Positions 7,289 through 10,361 of a stretch of DNA of 10,361 nt are shown here, piece after piece. The position numbers and the translations under genes were made by a program. How positions within the stretch are numbered: position 1 is the stretch's first letter; the number at the start of each line of letters is the position of its first letter. The notes under the pieces are model-generated. The model was not told the DNA's origin, made no database searches, and worked only from the letters and a program-made list of their open reading frames with translations. The stretch is taken from the NCBI GenBank assembly GCA_030430725.1, contig JAUIKP010000073.1:1-10361 (forward strand), in the 5' to 3' direction. Source of the stretch: Nitrospiria bacterium (GTDB lineage: Bacteria; Nitrospirota; Nitrospiria; Nitrospirales; UBA8639).

Positions 7289-8722
7289 TCATGTCGATCG
7301 TTGCGCCGCGCGGGCGATGCCCTTCACCATACCCCGAAAAACCAATTCGTGGACCGGCCACACGCCATACCAATACAACAACCCGCTCAATCCAATGGGA
7401 TCGAAGCTGGCTGTTTGCGTAATGAGTGAGCCGGCGCCATGAGGTTCCACGAGAAATTCGAGCCAGGCCCGTCCCGGCAACTTCATCTCAGCGAAGAGCC
7501 GGAGACGCACTCCCGGCTCAATGGCTTCCACCCGCCACCAATCCACCACATCGCCTACGCGCAACTTTTCCGGGTTACGCCGGCCACGACGAAGGCCTAC
7601 CCCACCTGCCAATAGATCCAACCAACCCCGAAGCGCCCATAACCAATCGGCAAAGTACCAGCCGGTCCGCCCGCCGATCCGTTGAACCGGGCGAAACGCG
7701 TCAGGGGTCGAGACAGGCACCTGCACCGTGCGCACATCGTACAGCCGATTACCGAATCGCACCCCCCCATACTGGCGCACGTCCCCTGACGCAGAAAGGG
7801 CATCCGACCAACGCGTTTCCGCAAGTTCCCGTTCTTCATTCCGTAACGCGTGCGCGATGGCCTCACGCACACCGATGGGTTTGATCGCAAACAAACGTCT
7901 CGCAGAATGGTCGCGAACCACGGTAGGATATTTGATGCTTTGAATAAGCTTACGCCCGACCCGTGCATACAACGGCGTCACAAGACCAAGCCATAGGCTC
8001 GACAGTCGCGGCGTGAGAACAGGCACCGGAATCATGATCCGCCGCAATCCACGTTGGTGAGCATACTCCCGCATCAAATCCCCATACGACACAATATCGT
8101 CCCCACCGATTTCGACAATCAGGCTTTCCAGAAGCGGTACATCAAGAGAGGCGATCAGATAGGCCAGCACATCATCAATCGCGATAGGTTGCGCGGGAAC
8201 ATGGACCCAGCGAGGCGTCAGCATCACCGGCAACCGCTCAACCAGGGTGCGAATCATTTCAAATGATAAACTGCCGGAGCCGATCACGATCGACGCCCGT
8301 AATTCCACCACAGGCACACTGGATTGACGAAGGATTTCCCCTACTTCATGCCGGCTCCGCAAATGAGGAGACAAGGATTCACTATCGTCCCCCAGCCCTC
8401 CAAGATAAATGAGGCGCTTCAGGCCGGCAGCGCAAGCGGCTTCGCCGAAATTCCGGGCGGCGATACGGTCAGTTTCCTCGAAACCACCGGACGTCCCCAT
8501 GGAATGCACGAGGTAGTAGGCCACTTCCACTTCACTCATCGCGGTCGCCAAACTGGCCGGGTCCAGCACATCACCGGCAATGACCTCCGTGCCGGGACCG
8601 ACCTCCCCTTTCAAAAACTCAGGCCGTCGCGCAAGGCACCGCACCTGCCGGCCTTGCTGCTCCAGCCGACGTAGCAGTCTCCCGCCCACATACCCTGTCG
8701 CACCTGTCAAAAGAATTTTCAT
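7289..8722 (-). CDS. Atypical SDR-family NAD(P)-binding oxidoreductase with C-terminal DUF2867 domain
   Basis: From the ATG at 8722 the product has 477 residues. The N-terminal half is an NmrA-like/atypical short-chain dehydrogenase fold: glycine motif TGATGYVGG (6-14), CLARRPE (29-35) with arginines that suggest NADP(H) preference, GDVLDP (50-55), YYLVHSM (69-75) and IYLGGLGDD (105-113). The classical catalytic YxxxK is not evident, as is common in atypical members. Residues about 320-473, including VGDVVDWWRVE, PGRAWLEF and the GLLYWYGVWPVHE region, match the DUF2867 domain, which has an SRPBCC-like character. The substrate is unknown; a role in redox or quinone/lipid metabolism would be a guess. 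The start at 8722 is preferred because AGGGG lies four bases before it. An in-frame ATG at 8740 would add six residues, but its ribosome site is weaker (GAGAG). The gene is divergent from fdhD and convergent with the SGNH gene. Confidence 0.88.
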   Translation of the reverse strand: MKILLTGATGYVGGRLLRRLEQQGRQVRCLARRPEFLKGEVGPGTEVIAGDVLDPASLATAMSEVEVAYYLVHSMGTSGGFEETDRIAARNFGEAACAAGLKRLIYLGGLGDDSESLSPHLRSRHEVGEILRQSSVPVVELRASIVIGSGSLSFEMIRTLVERLPVMLTPRWVHVPAQPIAIDDVLAYLIASLDVPLLESLIVEIGGDDIVSYGDLMREYAHQRGLRRIMIPVPVLTPRLSSLWLGLVTPLYARVGRKLIQSIKYPTVVRDHSARRLFAIKPIGVREAIAHALRNEERELAETRWSDALSASGDVRQYGGVRFGNRLYDVRTVQVPVSTPDAFRPVQRIGGRTGWYFADWLWALRGWLDLLAGGVGLRRGRRNPEKLRVGDVVDWWRVEAIEPGVRLRLFAEMKLPGRAWLEFLVEPHGAGSLITQTASFDPIGLSGLLYWYGVWPVHELVFRGMVKGIARAAQRST

Positions 8723-8824
8723 GGTTCCCCTGTTGAGCATACACTCTCGTATTAGGAGCTATGACAGCCAATGATAAGAAGTTTATGGCACCAGTACAAT
8801 ATAACCATTACAGGCATCAATCTG

Positions 8825-8864
8825 AGGTGAGGGGCGATTAAGGACAAGATGCCTCTCATGACCT
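8825..8864. other. Imperfect hairpin between the SDR and fdhD genes
   Basis: AGGTGAGGGGC (8825-8835) can pair with GCCTCTC-ATG-ACCT (8851-8864). This gives seven pairs, one of them G-T, then a three-base bulge and four further pairs, with a 15-base loop. No T-run follows on either strand, so it is more likely a leader structure or operator than a terminator. The loop contains the 11-mer ATTAAGGACAA (8837-8847), also present at 5413-5423 upstream of lhr. Confidence 0.3.
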
Positions 8865-8985
8865 GACAAGAATCTTTGCTTTCCAGTCTGACATTGCCGA
8901 TGATTAATCGTGACCTAAAATGCTCCAAGGCAGGCCTTCCTCGACCGAGAAGGAATTCCGCCGTGCATAGGAGAAGGAAGGGAGC

Positions 8986-8991
8986 TATAAT
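8986..8991 (+). promoter_or_regulatory. Candidate -10 element for fdhD
   Basis: A perfect TATAAT lies about 60 bases before the fdhD ATG. The bases 16-18 upstream (around GTGCAT) are a poor -35 match, so an activator or another sigma factor may be involved if this is used. Only sequence resemblance supports it. Confidence 0.35.
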
Positions 8992-9050
8992 AACCATATG
9001 CCAGTGAGACCAATGGCGGTTGGCCAATAAACGAGAAAGAGGTTTGGAGC

Positions 9051-10028
9051 ATGGCAACCAAACTCTATTCGACGCAGGACACGATTTTTTTTCCAAATGT
9101 CGCCATCCCGGCTATGCCCACCAGACCCGAGCAGTTAGCGACGGAAGAACCACTTGAAATTCGACTGGAGTATTGGGCCAATGGCAAGTCGGAACGAAAA
9201 AGTGTGTCGATAACCATGCGGACTCCCGGACAGGATATGGAACTGGCCGCGGGATTTCTGTTTACCGAAGGGATCATTGCCGGATGGAACGACATTAAAC
9301 AGATTCGCCCATGTGGACCCATAGTCGAAGGGCAGAACTTTCACAATATTGTGCGAGTGAAGCTGCACGCTCACGTGTCGGTAAAAACCACGACGATGGA
9401 CCGGAATTTTTATACCACCTCCAGTTGCGGGATCTGCGGCAAAACTTCCATCGAAGCCCTCAAAATCAACAATCAATTTGGCCAAACCATTAAAAATCTC
9501 ACCTCCCCTACCGTCACCCCAAACCTGTTATTCGGTCTGCCGGAACGCATGGCTGCCGAGCAACAACTCTTTCAGAAAACCGGGGGCTGTCATGCCTCGG
9601 CCCTGTTTGATGAAAGGGGCACTCTACTTTGTATGCGGGAAGATGTCGGACGGCACAACGCCCTGGATAAAGTCCTGGGGTGGGCGCTGATTAATGACCA
9701 CCTTCCCCTACATCGCCATGTGGTGCTGGTCAGCGGTCGGGCCAGCTTCGAACTCATGCAGAAATCCTCCATGGGCGGCATCCCGTTTGTGGCCGCCGTT
9801 GGCGCACCCTCCACACTCGCGGTACAGATGGCACAAGAATTCAACATGACCCTGGTGGGGTTTTTAGACCATCAACGCATGACGATCTATCACGACTCCG
9901 GGCGAATTCAAGCTCACCAGGCTTTAGCACTAGAGGACACAGGTGGACGAACAACGCGACATACCGGAAGCCCCGTCAGCCCCGACGTGGGAAATCCCGA
10001 TCGAAGGTTCTCACGACCTTCAAATTGA
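9051..10028 (+). CDS. fdhD: Formate dehydrogenase accessory sulfurtransferase FdhD
   Basis: FdhD is a cytoplasmic protein that takes sulfur from a cysteine desulfurase (IscS in E. coli) and passes it to the bis-MGD molybdenum cofactor of formate-dehydrogenase-type enzymes. The 325-residue product has the family landmarks in order: ELAAGFLFTEGII (64-76), the sulfur-transfer loop SSCGICG with Cys126 and Cys129, TGGCHASALF (177-186), REDVGRHNALDKV (196-208), SGRASFELMQK (228-238) and the GAPSTLAV segment (251-258). The recognisable family sequence ends near residue 286. The last 39 or so residues are a low-complexity Pro/Arg/Thr-rich tail whose last 28 codons overlap the next gene. ATG at 9051 is preceded by AGAGG about eight bases upstream. 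Position and overlap imply that the downstream FdhF/YdeP-type enzyme is its client. Confidence 0.96.
   Translation: MATKLYSTQDTIFFPNVAIPAMPTRPEQLATEEPLEIRLEYWANGKSERKSVSITMRTPGQDMELAAGFLFTEGIIAGWNDIKQIRPCGPIVEGQNFHNIVRVKLHAHVSVKTTTMDRNFYTTSSCGICGKTSIEALKINNQFGQTIKNLTSPTVTPNLLFGLPERMAAEQQLFQKTGGCHASALFDERGTLLCMREDVGRHNALDKVLGWALINDHLPLHRHVVLVSGRASFELMQKSSMGGIPFVAAVGAPSTLAVQMAQEFNMTLVGFLDHQRMTIYHDSGRIQAHQALALEDTGGRTTRHTGSPVSPDVGNPDRRFSRPSN
9932..9937 (+). promoter_or_regulatory. Ribosome binding site deciding the GTG start of the oxidoreductase
   Basis: AGAGGA lies five bases before GTG 9943, inside the 3' part of fdhD. A TAG at 9931-9933 closes the same frame just upstream, and no ATG follows until near the window end, so this site and the GTG are the only good start. 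Confidence 0.65.
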
Positions 10029-10361
10029 CGCGCCCTCCAGGAGCGCCGGCGGCATTCCGGCTATTCTCACTTCCCTCAAACACACCACACACGAACTCGG
10101 CATCCTGCGCGGTGGCCAGGCCCTTCTCAAGGTCAATCAAAAGCAAGGGTTTGATTGCCCGGGTTGTGGCTGGCCCGATCCCGATGGCGCGCGAGCCATT
10201 ACCGAGTTTTGTGAAAACGGCGTCAAAGCTGTCGCTCATGAAGCCACCACCAACGTCATCACGAAAGAATTTTTTCAACGATATTCCCTGGAGCAACTGG
10301 GCAGGGAATCGGATTACTGGCTAGGGCAGCAGGGGCGCCTCGTCCGTCCAATGATCAAGCG
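9943..10361 (+). CDS. FdhF/YdeP-family molybdopterin oxidoreductase (partial, 5' part only)
   Basis: The first 139 codons are in the window and the rest runs off the right edge (relatives have roughly 750 residues). From residue 37 the sequence follows the YdeP-type formate-dehydrogenase-alpha-like family: GGIPAILTSLKH (36-47), RGGQALLKVNQKQGFDCPGC (56-75), GWPDPDGARA (76-85), FCENGVKAVAHEAT (89-102), EFFQRYS (109-115) and SDYWLGQQGRLVRPM (123-137). Cys72, Cys75 and Cys90 form a CxxC-x14-C arrangement, unlike the CxxCxxxC start of canonical formate dehydrogenases. The family binds a bis-MGD molybdenum cofactor; substrates are mostly unknown, and E. coli YdeP is linked to acid resistance. The start is GTG with a good ribosome site, 86 bases inside fdhD in the +1 frame, so translational coupling and dependence on FdhD for cofactor sulfuration are likely. 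The first 35 residues are a Pro-rich, variable leader. Confidence 0.88.
   Translation, partial: MDEQRDIPEAPSAPTWEIPIEGSHDLQIDAPSRSAGGIPAILTSLKHTTHELGILRGGQALLKVNQKQGFDCPGCGWPDPDGARAITEFCENGVKAVAHEATTNVITKEFFQRYSLEQLGRESDYWLGQQGRLVRPMIK

Larger units (their letters stand above)
8723..9050. other. Intergenic region between divergent SDR and fdhD genes
   Basis: About 330 bases without a credible gene; the 114-codon minus-strand frame across it also runs over the fdhD start and looks spurious. It contains a long imperfect hairpin (8825-8864), a GATTAATC palindrome (8902-8909), an inverted repeat CCTTC...GAAGG (8935-8953) and a TATAAT (8986-8991) on the fdhD side. A minus-strand promoter for the SDR gene should also lie here, but only a poor candidate was seen (TTATCA, 17 bases, TAATAC). 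Confidence 0.55.

Noticed and set aside
8752..9096. Minus-strand 114-codon frame
   Set aside because: It runs over the fdhD start and the fdhD -10 candidate, and its sequence does not look like a real protein despite one hydrophobic stretch.
9976..10324. Open frames of about 100 codons on both strands near the right edge
   Set aside because: The FdhF/YdeP frame here carries strong family motifs; these are shadows.

Overview
This window looks like a stretch of ordinary chromosome from a Gram-negative-type bacterium of moderately high GC content (judged by eye, not computed). The genes are tightly packed and lie on both strands. I see no insertion sequence, phage gene, CRISPR array, tRNA or rRNA. 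The mix of a long Lhr helicase, a VanZ-like membrane protein, an SGNH hydrolase, an SDR-DUF2867 protein and an fdhD plus FdhF/YdeP pair would suit Nitrospirota or Proteobacteria-like lineages. That placement is inference and is weak.

Layout. On the minus strand, a very long Lhr-type DNA helicase gene (903-5336) is followed after 11 bases by a VanZ-like membrane protein gene (891 down to 1, 3' end outside the window). The two probably form one transcript, read from a promoter near 5394-5423. A non-coding stretch of about 520 bases (5337-5857) separates this unit from a plus-strand gene (5858-7120) for a membrane-anchored SGNH/GDSL-type hydrolase. That gene converges on a minus-strand gene (7289-8722) for an atypical short-chain dehydrogenase/reductase with a C-terminal DUF2867 domain. 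A second divergent intergenic region (8723-9050) holds a hairpin and a -10-like TATAAT. It leads to a plus-strand molybdoenzyme unit: fdhD (9051-10028), overlapped by 86 bases by the start of an FdhF/YdeP-family molybdopterin oxidoreductase (GTG at 9943, running off the right edge).

How the genes fit together. The clearest functional link is FdhD with the FdhF/YdeP oxidoreductase. FdhD delivers sulfur to the molybdenum cofactor of formate-dehydrogenase-type enzymes, and the overlap suggests translational coupling with its client. Lhr (nucleic-acid repair or RNA/DNA handling) and the VanZ-like protein (envelope) share a transcript, but no common pathway is evident. The SGNH hydrolase and the SDR-DUF2867 protein are probably separate single-gene units.

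I found no convincing undescribed multi-gene system. The points most worth a second look are the VanZ protein with an extracytoplasmic sugar-binding-like domain, the long fdhD/oxidoreductase overlap, the altered DxxH block of the SGNH protein, and the structured intergenic regions.
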